Assembly: GCF_004354045.1 (NCBI RefSeq)
Contig: NZ_SMRT01000001.1
Location: 806,001-870,000 of the forward strand
Direction: 5' to 3'
Source of the DNA: Paenibacillus piri
Lineage (GTDB): Bacteria > Bacillota > Bacilli > Paenibacillales > NBRC-103111
DNA length: 64,000 bases
Shown: piece after piece, positions 45,799 to 55,529 of the stretch
Layout: each line of letters starts with the position of its first letter
How positions within the stretch are numbered: position 1 is the first letter of the stretch
Notes under the pieces: generated by a model
Database searches by the model: none
Told to the model about the DNA's origin: nothing
Seen by the model: only the letters and a program-made list of their open reading frames with translations
Translations under genes and position numbers: made by a program

Positions 45799-46147
45799 AC
45801 AAAAGAACTTCCGGGAAGAGCAGAGTGCAGTGGAGGAAGGGAATTGTCTTGCCAGCGAGTTTTGGCTTTGAATTCCCACGAACCGCAGGCCCATTCCATA
45901 AAGGAATTCAAAACAAGATGTCTGAAGAGGGCAAGATAATCCCTTTCGGATGGAACGGACTTTCAAAACATCGGTTCAACTTATATAGGTATCGGGACTT
46001 ATACATTTACATACAATTTACAAACTTCACATCTTCTGATGACATTGTCGAACTACCATGAAAATAGTGGAATGAACCGGTTGCTGCACGAATCGTGCGG
46101 GGCTCATTCGAGAAACGGCCGATTTTATTGGAGGTTGGAAGCATATT
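45799..46147 (+). other. intergenic region before ppk
   Basis: 349 nt without a convincing gene. A 70-codon frame from TTG 45849 to 46061 has a purine-rich site upstream but no recognisable sequence. The right part is AT-rich and holds the repeats described at 46006-46031, so this is most likely the ppk control region. Confidence 0.5.
46006..46031 (+). promoter_or_regulatory. candidate PhoP box repeats upstream of ppk
   Basis: Three direct repeats: TTTACA (46006-46011), TTTACA (46017-46022) and TTCACA (46026-46031), at 11- and 9-bp periods. PhoP of Bacillus binds TT(A/T/C)ACA repeats about 11 bp apart. They lie 117 nt before polyphosphate kinase, a plausible Pho-regulon member. Confidence 0.4.
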
Positions 46148-48250
46148 ATGAAAGAGATGGCGCCCAGAGAAAGAGAAGCATCATCGAATTATATCAACCG
46201 CGATTTAAGCTGGATTGAGTTTAATTGGCGCGTGCTGGAGGAGGCGCAGGATTCGGATACACCGCTTTTGGAGCGGGTCAAATTTCTGTCGATCGTGTCT
46301 TCGAACCTGGACGAGTTTATAAGCGTGCGGGTCGCCGGTGTGAAGGATCAGATTAAAGCGGGTTATTCGCGAAAAGATTTTACCGGGTACACGCCGGCCG
46401 GTCTGTTCAAGCGGATTATGAAGCGATCGGCGAAAATGGTGTCCGAGCAGTACAAAACGTACCGCGACGTAACGAGACAGCTGGCCAAGGAGGGCATCCT
46501 GTTTACCGATTACGAGGATTTGAACATGAACCAGCGCCGGGCGATGGATGCATACTACCATGAGATTGTTTTTCCCGTGCTGACGCCGATGGCGGTTGAC
46601 CAGAGCCGGCCTTTTCCGCTCGTTCATACGCAGGCTTTATATTTGGCCGTCCTGCTGATGAAGGAAGGCGACGATCCGGAGGACGAGCCCTATTTTGCAA
46701 TTATTCAGGTGCCCGCCAACTTGTCGCGCTGTATCGAGGTTCCCGCCCGCACGAACAGCAAGAAGCATGAGTACGTCTTGCTGGAGAATTTAATCGAGCA
46801 GCATATCCATACGCTGTTTTCGGGTTATACGCCGATCGCGGTTCACGGCTTCCGCCTGACGCGCAACGCCGATTTGACGCTCAATGAGGAGGGCGCCGAG
46901 GACTTGCTGGAAGAAATCGAGAAGGAGCTGCGCCGACGCCGCTGGGGCTCGCCGGTCCGTCTCGAGGTGCAGAAGGGCATTCATCCGTATGCGCTGGCTC
47001 AGCTGAAGGAAGAATTCGAAATCAGCGACAATATTTTTGAAATTGACGGCCCGCTGGACTTGACATATTTCATGAAGCTAGCCGGTTCTTTAAAGGGCTA
47101 CGACCATTTGCGGTATAAGCCGGTGAGCCCTGTTTACCCTCGCGAGCTGCTGGATACGGAAAATATGTTCCAGACGCTGAGGCAGCAGGACGTGCTCGTG
47201 TATCATCCGTACGAATCTTTCGATGCCGTAACGGATTTTATATGTTTGGCCGCTTACGATCATCAGGTGCTTGCGATCAAAATGACGCTTTACCGCGTCA
47301 GCGGCAATTCCCCGTTAATCGAAGCGCTGGCGCATGCCGCGGAATCGGGCAAACAGGTTACGGTCGTCGTCGAGCTGAAGGCGCGGTTTGACGAGGAGCG
47401 GAACATCGCCTGGGCGAGGAAGTTGGAGAAGGCCGGCTGTCATGTCGTCTATGGGCTTGTCGGACTCAAAACACATGCGAAAATTACGCTGGTCGTGCGC
47501 CAGGAGCAGGATGGCCTGCACCGCTACGTTCATGTCGGGACCGGGAATTATAACGACAGCACAGCCAAGCTGTATACGGATTTGGGCTTGTTTACTTCCC
47601 ATATGGTCATCGGAGAAGATGCTTCCGCGCTCTTCAATGAGGTGACGGGCTATTCGGCACCGCATAATTGGAAGGCGTTCGGGGTCGCCCCGACGGATAT
47701 GATGGATAAGCTGTTCGAGAAAATACGCCGGGAAGCCCGTCATGCAGCGGAAGGAAAGCCGGCCCGGATCATCGCCAAGCTCAACTCGTTATCGAATCAG
47801 CAAATGGTGGAGGAGCTGTACGAGGCATCGAAGGCCGGGGTCAAAATCGATCTGATCATCCGCGGCGTCTGCTGCCTGCGGCCCGGCGTGCCCGGCTTGA
47901 GCGAAAACATTCAAGTGATCAGCATCGTCGACCGGTTTTTGGAGCATTCGCGGATTTTGTACTTTGAGAATGGGGCCGAACCCGAGGTGTACATCTCGAG
48001 CGCGGACTGGATGACGCGCAATTTGACGCGTAGAATCGAGCTGATCTGTCCGGTATTCGATAAAAAGCTGCAGGAGACGCTGATTCGCATTCTGGAGCTG
48101 AGTCTGGGAGATAACGTGAAGGCGCGTCAGCTGCAGCCGAACGGGATGTACACCCGTGTCGTCAATGAAAACCGGCAGCTGCGAAGTCAATTTGAAGCGA
48201 TGCGCATTAAAACATGGAAAAAAAGCCGGATCATCACAACGTCTGAATGA
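46148..48250 (+). CDS. ppk: polyphosphate kinase 1
   Basis: 700 residues, full length. The N domain begins YINRDLSWIEFNWRVLEEA, and SSNLDEFISVRVAG follows. H443 (THAKITLV) corresponds to the phosphorylated histidine of E. coli PPK1 and H462 (HVGTGNYND) to the second conserved histidine. It reversibly makes polyphosphate from ATP. TTGGAGGTTGG precedes the ATG. Its last 17 nt overlap the end of the convergent ppx gene. Confidence 0.96.
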   Translation: MKEMAPREREASSNYINRDLSWIEFNWRVLEEAQDSDTPLLERVKFLSIVSSNLDEFISVRVAGVKDQIKAGYSRKDFTGYTPAGLFKRIMKRSAKMVSEQYKTYRDVTRQLAKEGILFTDYEDLNMNQRRAMDAYYHEIVFPVLTPMAVDQSRPFPLVHTQALYLAVLLMKEGDDPEDEPYFAIIQVPANLSRCIEVPARTNSKKHEYVLLENLIEQHIHTLFSGYTPIAVHGFRLTRNADLTLNEEGAEDLLEEIEKELRRRRWGSPVRLEVQKGIHPYALAQLKEEFEISDNIFEIDGPLDLTYFMKLAGSLKGYDHLRYKPVSPVYPRELLDTENMFQTLRQQDVLVYHPYESFDAVTDFICLAAYDHQVLAIKMTLYRVSGNSPLIEALAHAAESGKQVTVVVELKARFDEERNIAWARKLEKAGCHVVYGLVGLKTHAKITLVVRQEQDGLHRYVHVGTGNYNDSTAKLYTDLGLFTSHMVIGEDASALFNEVTGYSAPHNWKAFGVAPTDMMDKLFEKIRREARHAAEGKPARIIAKLNSLSNQQMVEELYEASKAGVKIDLIIRGVCCLRPGVPGLSENIQVISIVDRFLEHSRILYFENGAEPEVYISSADWMTRNLTRRIELICPVFDKKLQETLIRILELSLGDNVKARQLQPNGMYTRVVNENRQLRSQFEAMRIKTWKKSRIITTSE

Positions 48251-49766
48251 CCGGCTTTAAGCCCCATATTTTGTTAAACTCTTTTTGAATGGAATCAACT
48301 GCGCTGATCTCGTTGGAAGGGTCGTGTTTTATCGCGGCGCGAAGCAGCAATCGGGATGAGGCTGCCGCTGCCACTGCGGTAACCGAAGCGACGGCCTGTG
48401 TTTCCGTAACGTCCAGCGCTTTGGCCAGCTGCAAGATCGTGCCGAGCTTCGCGATGCGGTCGAGATCCGTTTCCTGCAAAATATCTTTGTGCCGCAAGTA
48501 AACCTGCTGCGATTTATTTTTCGTTTTGTAGGACGCGACGGCTGCGCAAACTATCGTTTCCCGGTGGGTTAAGCCGTCGATACGGGAATGCGCGATCATG
48601 TAGAAGCCATGCTTCGTATAGTGATAATAGTCGATGGCGGTGCCGATCCGGTGGAGCATGGCGGCGGTCAGCAAGCATTGCCGGTTTCGGCCGTCAAGCC
48701 CGTGCACGCTTTGCAAAGCGTCGAACAGCGCCGCCGCATGGTCGGTCACCTGCTGCAAATGAGCGGCAGGAGCCATGCAGTGAAGGTTGATCAGATTGCG
48801 TGTGCTTTGTTCCAGCGGGCTTGTTTCCGGCGATTGGGCAGGCGTATACGCTGCATGAAAGAGTCCGTCGCGCAGCCCGGCGCCGCTGATCGTATATCCG
48901 CTTGCTCCCGTTGCCTGGAACAGCGCCTGCAAGATTGTCATGCCCGGAATGATAATGTCGAAGCGGTCTTTGGACAAGCCGTCGACTTTTTTACGCTTGT
49001 CGGCCGGCAAGGAGGCGAGCCATTTCATCAGCTCATCCATAGGGGCCGCGGCAATCGAATAATTGTGCGTCACCGGGAGCGAATATTTATGTTTTTTTTG
49101 ATGGATTTTGCTGAGCGTCCGAATCGTACCGCCCAGGCCGACCAATGGCAGACCCGGATGCATCCGCAGCCACGGCTCCTGGGCGACAGCCTGCTGCACC
49201 ATATGCCGGATGCTTTTCAGCTGCTCCTCGCTGCATTGGCCGGAGCTCGAATATTTACGGCTTGTATTGACGGCGCCGAACGGAAACGACACGCTTTTCA
49301 GCCTCTTTCGGGCGCGGAAAACGGTAACCTCGGTGCTGCCTCCGCCGATATCGACGAGAATGCCGTCCTGAATATCAAGCGACCGGATCATGCCGAGGAA
49401 GCCGATCCTCGCCTCGTCCTCGCCGGATAACAGCTCGACGGCAATCCCCGTTTCGAGCCGCAGCGCCCCGATTATTTCCTGAGAATTGGCGGCGTTGCGG
49501 ATGGCTGCCGTTGCCGCGGCGCGTATGTCTGCAAGCATGACTTCGTGGACGCCGCAAATTTGCTTGAACTGCGTCAATATCGCGATAATGGCCTGTATGT
49601 CTGTTGCGGGCAGTCGGTTATCGGCGCCGATTCGCTGGCTGAGCCTGGCGGATTGCTTGAATTCCGCAATCACTCTGTGAGCGCCCGACGCATGGATTTC
49701 ATAGATGACCAATCGAATGGAATTGGAACCGATATCAATGATGCCGATTCTGCGGCTGTTTGGCAT
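48234..49766 (-). CDS. ppx: Ppx/GppA-family exopolyphosphatase
   Basis: 510 residues. An ASKHA phosphatase fold starts with GIIDIGSNSIRLVIYE. SGEDEARIGFLG holds the catalytic glutamate region, VDIGGGSTEV is the phosphate loop, and LVGLGGTIRTL follows. A C-terminal HD-like helical domain follows (about 325-500, MLHRIGTAIDYYHYTKHG). It removes terminal phosphate from polyphosphate and/or pppGpp. ATG 49766 follows GGGGG; the frame is open upstream but lacks a site. It faces ppk and their 3' ends overlap. Confidence 0.92.
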   Translation of the reverse strand: MPNSRRIGIIDIGSNSIRLVIYEIHASGAHRVIAEFKQSARLSQRIGADNRLPATDIQAIIAILTQFKQICGVHEVMLADIRAAATAAIRNAANSQEIIGALRLETGIAVELLSGEDEARIGFLGMIRSLDIQDGILVDIGGGSTEVTVFRARKRLKSVSFPFGAVNTSRKYSSSGQCSEEQLKSIRHMVQQAVAQEPWLRMHPGLPLVGLGGTIRTLSKIHQKKHKYSLPVTHNYSIAAAPMDELMKWLASLPADKRKKVDGLSKDRFDIIIPGMTILQALFQATGASGYTISGAGLRDGLFHAAYTPAQSPETSPLEQSTRNLINLHCMAPAAHLQQVTDHAAALFDALQSVHGLDGRNRQCLLTAAMLHRIGTAIDYYHYTKHGFYMIAHSRIDGLTHRETIVCAAVASYKTKNKSQQVYLRHKDILQETDLDRIAKLGTILQLAKALDVTETQAVASVTAVAAAASSRLLLRAAIKHDPSNEISAVDSIQKEFNKIWGLKPVIQTL

Positions 49767-49923
49767 AGGATTCCCCCGTAGTGTGCGCCCGGATTTATGC
49801 GCTTTATTATAGTCAATCAGACGTTCCCGAACGATCAAAACCATTTTACCATCGTTTGCGGCAAGCGCAAAATGTTTTAAGAATAATTTTACAAGCGATA
49901 ACAAACAATCTTTTATAGCGCCG

Positions 49924-49938
49924 ATAATGAACTTTTAT
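49924..49938 (+). promoter_or_regulatory. candidate CcpC box before citZ
   Basis: ATAA (49924-49927), 7 nt, TTAT (49935-49938) fits exactly the ATAA-N7-TTAT dyad that CcpC binds at citZ and citB in Bacillus. A looser ATAA-N11-TTAT lies at 49898-49916. It stands about 36 nt upstream of the predicted -10 region, inside the window expected for repression or activation. Confidence 0.45.
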
Positions 49939-49959
49939 GTCCTGTTTTGTTCACATTGT

Positions 49960-49988
49960 TTGTCAAATCATTTATAGTAGAATAATAA
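49960..49988 (+). promoter_or_regulatory. possible citZ promoter
   Basis: TTGTCA (49960-49965), 17 nt and TAATAA (49983-49988). Both hexamers are imperfect, and a TAGAAT overlaps the second. It would give a leader of roughly 110 nt before TTG 50105. Confidence 0.35.
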
Positions 49989-50104
49989 GCATTCGACCAT
50001 GGGTAAAATGGGTTTCTTCTTTAGCCGTGTTTCTGCGCTTTTTTGCATGTACCAGGATCGATGATATAGCTTTTTAACGAACTGAATGTAAAGGAGAGAT
50101 TGTT

Positions 50105-51217
50105 TTGACTGCAACCAAAGGTTTAGAAGGCATTGTTGCCACTACGTCCTCGATCAGCTCCATTATTGACGGTGTTCTTACGTACCGCGGTATTGATATT
50201 GACGATTTGGCGGAAAATGCGACATTCGAAGAAGTAGCCTACCTGTTGTGGTATGGCAAGCTGCCTAATCGTTCCGAACTGGCCCGGCTTTTGAAAGATT
50301 TGAATCAATTTGCCGCTGTACCGCCCCAAGTGATCGATCAAATCAAAACGTATCCGAAAGATACGAATTCGATGGCCGCGCTTCGCTCCGCGGTGTCCAG
50401 CCTGTCGCTTTATGATAACGAGGCAAACGACATGTCGCAGGAATCCAATCTGCGCAAAGCGATTAAGCTGCAGGCGCAAATTCCGACGATCATTGCCGCT
50501 TTCGCCCGCATCCGCGAAGGCAAGGAGCCGATCGCTCCAAAATCCTGTGACTCCGTCGCCGAAAACTTCCTGTATATGCTGATTGGCAAAGATCCGGATA
50601 AAGTAGCGATCGAAGCATTGGATAAAGCTTTGGTGCTGCATGCGGATCACGAATTGAACGCTTCCACCTTTGCCGCGCGCGTGACGGTCGCTACGTTGTC
50701 GGACATTTATTCCGGCGTGACTTCGGCCATCGGCGCTTTGAAAGGACCTTTGCACGGCGGCGCCAACGAAGCGGTTATGGCGATGCTGGAAGAAATCGGC
50801 ACTGCCGATAACGCCGAAGCGTACGTCAATAAAAAGCTTGAAAACAAAGAAAAAATTATGGGCTTCGGCCACCGCGTTTACAAAAACGGCGATCCGCGCG
50901 CGAAGCATTTGCAAAAAATGTCCCAAGAGCTCGGTAAAATTACAGGCAACTTGAACTGGTATAATATGTCTATTAAAATTGAAGAGCTTGTAACCGGGCA
51001 AAAAGGCTTGAAACCGAATGTCGATTTCTATTCCGCTTCCGTGTATACGTCGCTTGAGATTCCTCGCGATTTGTTTACACCGATTTTCGCGATCAGCCGC
51101 GCATCCGGATGGACGGCTCACATTCTCGAGCAATACGAGAACAACCGCCTGATTCGCCCTCGCGCCGAGTATACAGGCTTGTCCAACCAAAAATATATTC
51201 CGATTGAAAATCGTTAA
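50105..51217 (+). CDS. citZ: citrate synthase
   Basis: 370 residues, the type-I short form. The catalytic residues appear in LHADHELNAST, KIMGFGHRVYK (second histidine) and VDFYSASVY (aspartate). It condenses oxaloacetate and acetyl-CoA to citrate. TTG 50105 has AAAGGAGA 7-8 nt upstream. Next comes icd, 141 nt downstream, in the order known from Bacillus (citZ-icd-mdh). Confidence 0.96.
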   Translation: MTATKGLEGIVATTSSISSIIDGVLTYRGIDIDDLAENATFEEVAYLLWYGKLPNRSELARLLKDLNQFAAVPPQVIDQIKTYPKDTNSMAALRSAVSSLSLYDNEANDMSQESNLRKAIKLQAQIPTIIAAFARIREGKEPIAPKSCDSVAENFLYMLIGKDPDKVAIEALDKALVLHADHELNASTFAARVTVATLSDIYSGVTSAIGALKGPLHGGANEAVMAMLEEIGTADNAEAYVNKKLENKEKIMGFGHRVYKNGDPRAKHLQKMSQELGKITGNLNWYNMSIKIEELVTGQKGLKPNVDFYSASVYTSLEIPRDLFTPIFAISRASGWTAHILEQYENNRLIRPRAEYTGLSNQKYIPIENR

Positions 51218-51358
51218 TCCGATTTCAATAAAGCTACTGCAACCAACGGGTTGTTACAGCGCGTATGACATTTTCCGGTTCCGCGGCCGGGACAAGCGCT
51301 GTGGCTCCCGTTCAATTTTGTGTTTATACTTACCTAATTTTAAGGAGGCAAATCACTC

Positions 51359-52657
51359 ATGGCACAATTCGAAACTTACAGCGCACCAACGGAAGGCGAA
51401 AAAATTACAATCTCTAACGGCAAGCTGAACGTACCTAACAATCCTATTATTCCTTTTATCGAAGGTGACGGCACCGGCCCCGACATTTGGGCGGCTTCCA
51501 AGCGCGTTCTGGATGCAGCGGTGGAAAAAGCGTACAAGGGCGAAAAGCAAATCGCGTGGTACGAAGTGTTCGCCGGCGAAAAAGCGTTCAACAAATACAA
51601 CAACTGGCTGCCTGGCGATACGTTGACGGCGATTCGCGAGTACATCGTTGCGATTAAAGGACCTTTGACCACTCCGGTTGGCGGCGGTATCCGTTCTTTG
51701 AACGTTGCGCTTCGTCAAGAGCTTGACCTGTATGTATGCTCCCGTCCGGTTCGCTATTTCAACGGCGTGCCATCCCCTGTAAAGCGTCCCGATCTGGTGG
51801 ACATGGTCATTTTCCGTGAAAACACAGAAGATATTTATGCAGGTATCGAGTGGGAGTCCGGTTCCGCCGAAGTGAAAAAAGTGATCAGCTTCCTCCAAAA
51901 CGAAATGGGCGTTAAAAAAATCCGCTTCCCGGAAACTTCCGGTATCGGCGTAAAGCCCGTATCGTCCGAAGGTACGGAGCGTCTGGTTCGCGCAGCGATC
52001 GAATACGCAATCCAGCATAACCGCAAGACGGTAACATTGGTACACAAAGGCAACATTATGAAATTTACCGAAGGTGCGTTCAAAAACTGGGGTTACGAGC
52101 TGGCTGAAAAAGAATTCGGCGACAAAACCTTCACATGGGCGCAATACGATAAAATTAAAGCCGAGCAAGGTACGGATGCGGCTAACGCAGCGCAAAAAGC
52201 GGCGGAAGCAGCCGGCAAAATCATTGTGAAAGACGCGATCGCCGATATCGCCTTGCAGCAAGTATTGACCCGCCCTACCGATTTCGACGTGATCGCGACT
52301 TTGAACCTGAACGGCGACTACTTGTCCGACGCTTTGGCTGCACAAGTCGGCGGTATCGGTATCGCTCCGGGCGCTAACATCAACTATGTGACCGGCCATG
52401 CGATCTTCGAAGCGACACACGGCACAGCGCCTAAATATGCCGGTCTGGACGTTGTAAACCCGGGCTCCGTTATTCTGTCCGGCGTTATGATGCTTGAGCA
52501 CCTGGGCTGGCAGGAAGCGGCCAACCTGATCTACAAAGGCATGGAAACGGCGATCAACAACAAAACCGTTACTTATGACTTTGCCCGTTTGATGGAAGGC
52601 GCGACTGAAGTGAAATGCTCCGAGTTCGCTAACCAAATCATTAAGCATATGTCGTAG
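51359..52657 (+). CDS. icd: isocitrate dehydrogenase, NADP-type
   Basis: 432 residues. [14 protein letters not shown] opens the fold. [20 protein letters not shown] holds the substrate-binding serine and arginines, and [14 protein letters not shown] and [10 protein letters not shown] complete the site. It converts isocitrate to 2-oxoglutarate. AAGGAGG lies 9 nt before the ATG. The stop is 2 nt from the first repeat unit that separates it from mdh. Confidence 0.96.
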   Translation: MAQFETYSAPTEGEKITISNGKLNVPNNPIIPFIEGDGTGPDIWAASKRVLDAAVEKAYKGEKQIAWYEVFAGEKAFNKYNNWLPGDTLTAIREYIVAIKGPLTTPVGGGIRSLNVALRQELDLYVCSRPVRYFNGVPSPVKRPDLVDMVIFRENTEDIYAGIEWESGSAEVKKVISFLQNEMGVKKIRFPETSGIGVKPVSSEGTERLVRAAIEYAIQHNRKTVTLVHKGNIMKFTEGAFKNWGYELAEKEFGDKTFTWAQYDKIKAEQGTDAANAAQKAAEAAGKIIVKDAIADIALQQVLTRPTDFDVIATLNLNGDYLSDALAAQVGGIGIAPGANINYVTGHAIFEATHGTAPKYAGLDVVNPGSVILSGVMMLEHLGWQEAANLIYKGMETAINNKTVTYDFARLMEGATEVKCSEFANQIIKHMS

Positions 52658-52659
52658 GA

Positions 52660-53946
52660 CCAACCCCCTAAATCCCCCTTTGTAAGGGGGACCCCAGAGG
52701 TTTCGCCCCCTGGACCACGAAAGGTTGTCTATAGAGGGACAAAGCGGCTTTGATGGGGCTGTGGGAGGGTGGATCGCGTTTGTCAGCGGGAGCTTGAGGC
52801 TTCGCCCAAGCGACCCGCTGACACGCTACCATGTTGCGGCGAGGCCAACCCCCTAAATCCCCCTTTGTAAGGGGGACCCCAGAGATTTCGCCCCCTGGAC
52901 CACGAAAGGGTTGTCTATAGTGGGACAAAGCGGCTTCGATGGGGCTGTGGGAGGGTGGATCGCGTTTGTCAGCGGGAGCTTGAGGCTTCGCCCAAGCGAC
53001 CCGCTGACACGCTACCATGTTGCGGCGAGGCCAACCCCCTAAATCCCCCTTTGTAAGGGGGACCCCAGAGGTTTCGCCCCCTGGACCACGAAAGGTTGTC
53101 TATAGAGGGACAGAGCGGCTTCGATGGGGCCATGGGAGGGTGGATCGCGTTTGTCAGCGAGAGCTTGAGGCTTCGCCCAAGCGACCCGCTGACACGCTAC
53201 CATGTTGCGGCGAGGCCAACCCCCTAAATCCCCCTTTGTAAGGGGGACCCCAGAGGTTTCGCCCCCTGGACCACGAAAGGGTTGTCTATAGTGGGACAAA
53301 GCGGCTTCTATGGGGCTGTGGGAGGGTGGATCGCGTTTGTCAGCGGGAGCTTGAGGCTTCGCCCAAGCGACCCGCTGACACGCTACCATGTTGCGGCGAG
53401 GCCAACCCCCTAAATCCCCCTTTGTAAGGGGGACCCCAGAGGTTTCGCCCCCTGGACCACGAAAGGGTTGTCTATAGAGGGACAGAGCGGCTTCGATGGG
53501 GCTGTGGAAGAATGAATCGCGTTTGTCAGCGGGAGCTTGAGGCTTCGCCCAAGCGACCCGCTGACACGCTACCATGTTGCGGCGAGGCCAACCCCCTAAA
53601 TCCCCCTTTGTAAGGGGGACCCCAGAGGTTTCGCCCCCTGGACCACGAAAGGTTGTCTATAGAGGGACAGAGCGGCTTCGATGGGGCTGTGGGAGGGTGG
53701 ATCGCGTTTGTCAGCGAGAGCTTGAGGCTTCGCCCAAGCGACCCGCTGACACGCTACCATGTTGCGGCGAGGCCAACCCCCTAAATCCCCCTTTGTAAGG
53801 GGGACCCCAGAGGTTTCGTCCCCTGGACCACGAAAGGGTTGTCTATAGAGGGACAGGGCGGCTTCGATGGGGCTAAGGGAGAGTGAATCGCGTTTGTCAG
53901 CGGGAGCTTGAGGCTTCGCCCAAGCGACCCGCTGACACGCTACCAT
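52660..53946. repeat. seven tandem 185-186 bp hairpin-rich repeats between icd and mdh
   Basis: Units start at about 52660, 52845, 53031, 53216, 53402, 53588 and 53773. They are nearly identical, differing by scattered single bases. The last unit lacks its final dozen bases. Each unit has two strong inverted repeats: CCCCC-TTTGTAA-GGGGG and a long hairpin in which TGTCAGCGGG pairs with CCCGCTGACA around an inner GCTTG/CAAGC stem. There are no unique spacers. On the minus strand 62-codon frames run through 186-bp units but break at the 185-bp ones, so it is not a gene. Confidence 0.95.
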
Positions 53947-54268
53947 CTCGGTGTTCTTACGTTTTACCACATTGCCTCTGCGTGCTACAGAGGCAGTTCT
54001 TTCTAATCAACCGAGTGAAAGGTTGATTGGACCGAACCTTTCCAAAAGGTGCGGCAAGGATGTAGGGATTGTGCCGGAGAGTTTACGTGCCGCCTTTGAA
54101 CGTGTGTTCTCCCCGCTTAATCTAATAATAAGAACACACGTTCAACAGCGGCCGGAGGCACAACCCTAATCCTGATAGCCTCCTTTTGGAACCTTCTTTT
54201 GGAGTCTGCTTTCAAGGTCACTTTATCTCCAACTTTTCCGACTTAAATAAACATTTCAGGAGGAAACT
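53947..54268 (+). other. hairpin-dense intergenic region before mdh
   Basis: No gene seen. Besides the large inverted repeat at 54057-54173 there are two smaller hairpins: GCCTCTG/CAGAGGC (53974-53994) and ATCAACC/GGTTGAT (54006-54027). A clear AGGAGG at 54258-54263 serves mdh. No obvious sigma-A promoter was found close to mdh. Confidence 0.6.
54057..54173. repeat. large imperfect inverted repeat between icd and mdh
   Basis: The central arms GAACGTGTGTTCT (54098-54110) and AGAACACACGTTC (54131-54143) are perfect over 13 bp around a 20-nt loop. Outer arms continue the pairing: AGGAT..AGGG.TTGTGCC (54057-54075) with GGCACAACCCT.ATCCT (54157-54173), and GCCGC with GCGGC between. It could form a cruciform or a long RNA stem in the icd-mdh transcript. 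Confidence 0.75.
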
Positions 54269-55213
54269 ATGATGGCAATCGCACGTAAAAAAATTACTGT
54301 TGTCGGTGCGGGTTTCACTGGAGCGACTACTGCATTTTTGGCAGCGCAAAAAGAACTGGGAGACGTCGTGCTGCTGGACATCCCGCAATTGGAAAATCCT
54401 ACCAAGGGCAAAGCGTTGGATATGCTCGAAGCATCGCCGGTTCAAGGCTTTGACAGCAACATCGTAGGTACTTCCAATTATGCGGATACCGCCAATTCCG
54501 ATATCGTGATCATTACCGCAGGTATTGCACGCAAGCCGGGAATGAGCCGCGACGATCTGGTTAACACGAACGCCGGCATCGTTAAATCCGTTTGCGAAAA
54601 CGTGAAAGCAACGAGTCCGAACTCGATCGTGATCATTTTGAGCAACCCGGTAGATGCCATGACCTATGTCGCATACCAAGCATTGGGCTTCCCGAAACAC
54701 CGCGTTATCGGTCAATCCGGCGTATTGGATACGGCGCGTTATTGCACATTTATCGCACAAGAGCTGAACGTGTCGGTTGAAGACGTACGCGGCTTCGTAT
54801 TGGGCGGCCATGGCGACGATATGGTTCCATTGGTTCGCTACTCCAACGTGGGCGGCATTCCGATCGAGAAGCTGATCCCGGCTGAACGTATCGAAGCTAT
54901 CGTACAGCGTACACGCACAGGCGGCGGCGAAATCGTGAACCTGTTGGGCAACGGCAGCGCGTACTATGCGCCAGCAGCTTCCCTGGTGCAAATGACCGAA
55001 GCCATCATCAAGGACAAAAAACGCATCATTCCGTCGATCGCTTTGCTGCAAGGCGAGTATGGCTATGACAACCTGTTCATGGGCGTACCTACTTTGCTCG
55101 GCGGCGAAGGCATCGAGAAAATTTTCGAATTGGAGCTTCTGCCTGAAGAGAAAGCCGCTCTTGATAAATCGGCAGATTCCGTTCGCAACGTAATCAAAGT
55201 GGTTAACGTATAA
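54269..55213 (+). CDS. mdh: malate dehydrogenase, LDH-like NAD type
   Basis: 314 residues. [16 protein letters not shown] is the NAD loop. [13 protein letters not shown] is the mobile loop with catalytic and substrate-binding arginines; the RKPG form with a basic residue favours malate over lactate. [11 protein letters not shown] carries the catalytic histidine. It converts malate to oxaloacetate for CitZ. AGGAGG fits ATG 54272 (8 nt) or ATG 54269 (5 nt). A terminator follows 32 nt after the stop. Confidence 0.96.
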   Translation: MMAIARKKITVVGAGFTGATTAFLAAQKELGDVVLLDIPQLENPTKGKALDMLEASPVQGFDSNIVGTSNYADTANSDIVIITAGIARKPGMSRDDLVNTNAGIVKSVCENVKATSPNSIVIILSNPVDAMTYVAYQALGFPKHRVIGQSGVLDTARYCTFIAQELNVSVEDVRGFVLGGHGDDMVPLVRYSNVGGIPIEKLIPAERIEAIVQRTRTGGGEIVNLLGNGSAYYAPAASLVQMTEAIIKDKKRIIPSIALLQGEYGYDNLFMGVPTLLGGEGIEKIFELELLPEEKAALDKSADSVRNVIKVVNV

Positions 55214-55245
55214 TCGGACAATATCCGATTCGTAGATAATTGCTG

Positions 55246-55282
55246 AAAACCAGTGAGGCCTAAAGGCTGAGCTGGTTTTTTT
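55246..55282 (+). terminator. terminator after mdh
   Basis: AAAACCAG (55246-55253) pairs with CTGGTTTT (55272-55279), with an inner GCC/GGC, and continues in T. Confidence 0.85.
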
Positions 55283-55292
55283 GCGTTGAATA

Positions 55293-55380
55293 GAAAGTAT
55301 AAGTTTCTCATACATGGCTTCGCATAGCCTTGACAAACGCGCTCGTTACCAAAATGACGGCGAAGCCGTTTATCCTTGGC
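55293..55380. repeat. dispersed repeat, copy 2
   Basis: About 88 bp matching copy 1 at 8575-8659, including GAAAGTATAAGTTT, GGCTTCGCATAGCC, CTTGACAAACGCGC and AGCCGTTTATCCTT. It begins about 10 nt after the mdh terminator. Confidence 0.7.
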
Positions 55381-55473
55381 TGACGCACTTGATACTTGAA
55401 TCGGATTTTTAAATATGCAAATTGAAATTGTCTATTAGACGAACCCGGCACGGATAACGTAGAATTAATTTAA

Positions 55474-55497
55474 TTCCTATATGAATAATTGGTATTT
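55474..55497 (+). promoter_or_regulatory. inverted-repeat motif before the monooxygenase block
   Basis: TTCCTAT and ATTGGTATT-like arms (AATTCC at 55472-55477 and GGTATT at 55491-55496) are separated by 13 nt in an AT-rich stretch. They loosely recall sites of the cysteine regulator CymR, which would suit a sulfur-scavenging cluster. The match is weak. Confidence 0.25.
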
Positions 55498-55529
55498 AAA
55501 ATTAAACTTTACTTAAAGGAGCTGCGGGC

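Noticed and set aside
45825..46061. Possible small gene before ppk
   Set aside because: A purine-rich site precedes TTG 45849 but the peptide is not recognisable and it runs through the likely ppk control region.
52660..53946. Possible CRISPR array
   Set aside because: The units are 185-186 bp, directly adjacent, and have no unique spacers or cas genes nearby.
52668..53970. Minus-strand frames repeating a 62-residue unit, including PLTKGDLGG-type peptides
   Set aside because: They result from 186-bp repeat units being a multiple of three; the frame breaks at 185-bp units, and the peptide is a well-known translation of non-coding repeats.
54098..54143. Two LexA/DinR-like boxes as a real SOS operator
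   Set aside because: The words are forced to co-occur as arms of one inverted repeat, the last consensus base differs, and mdh is not an SOS gene.
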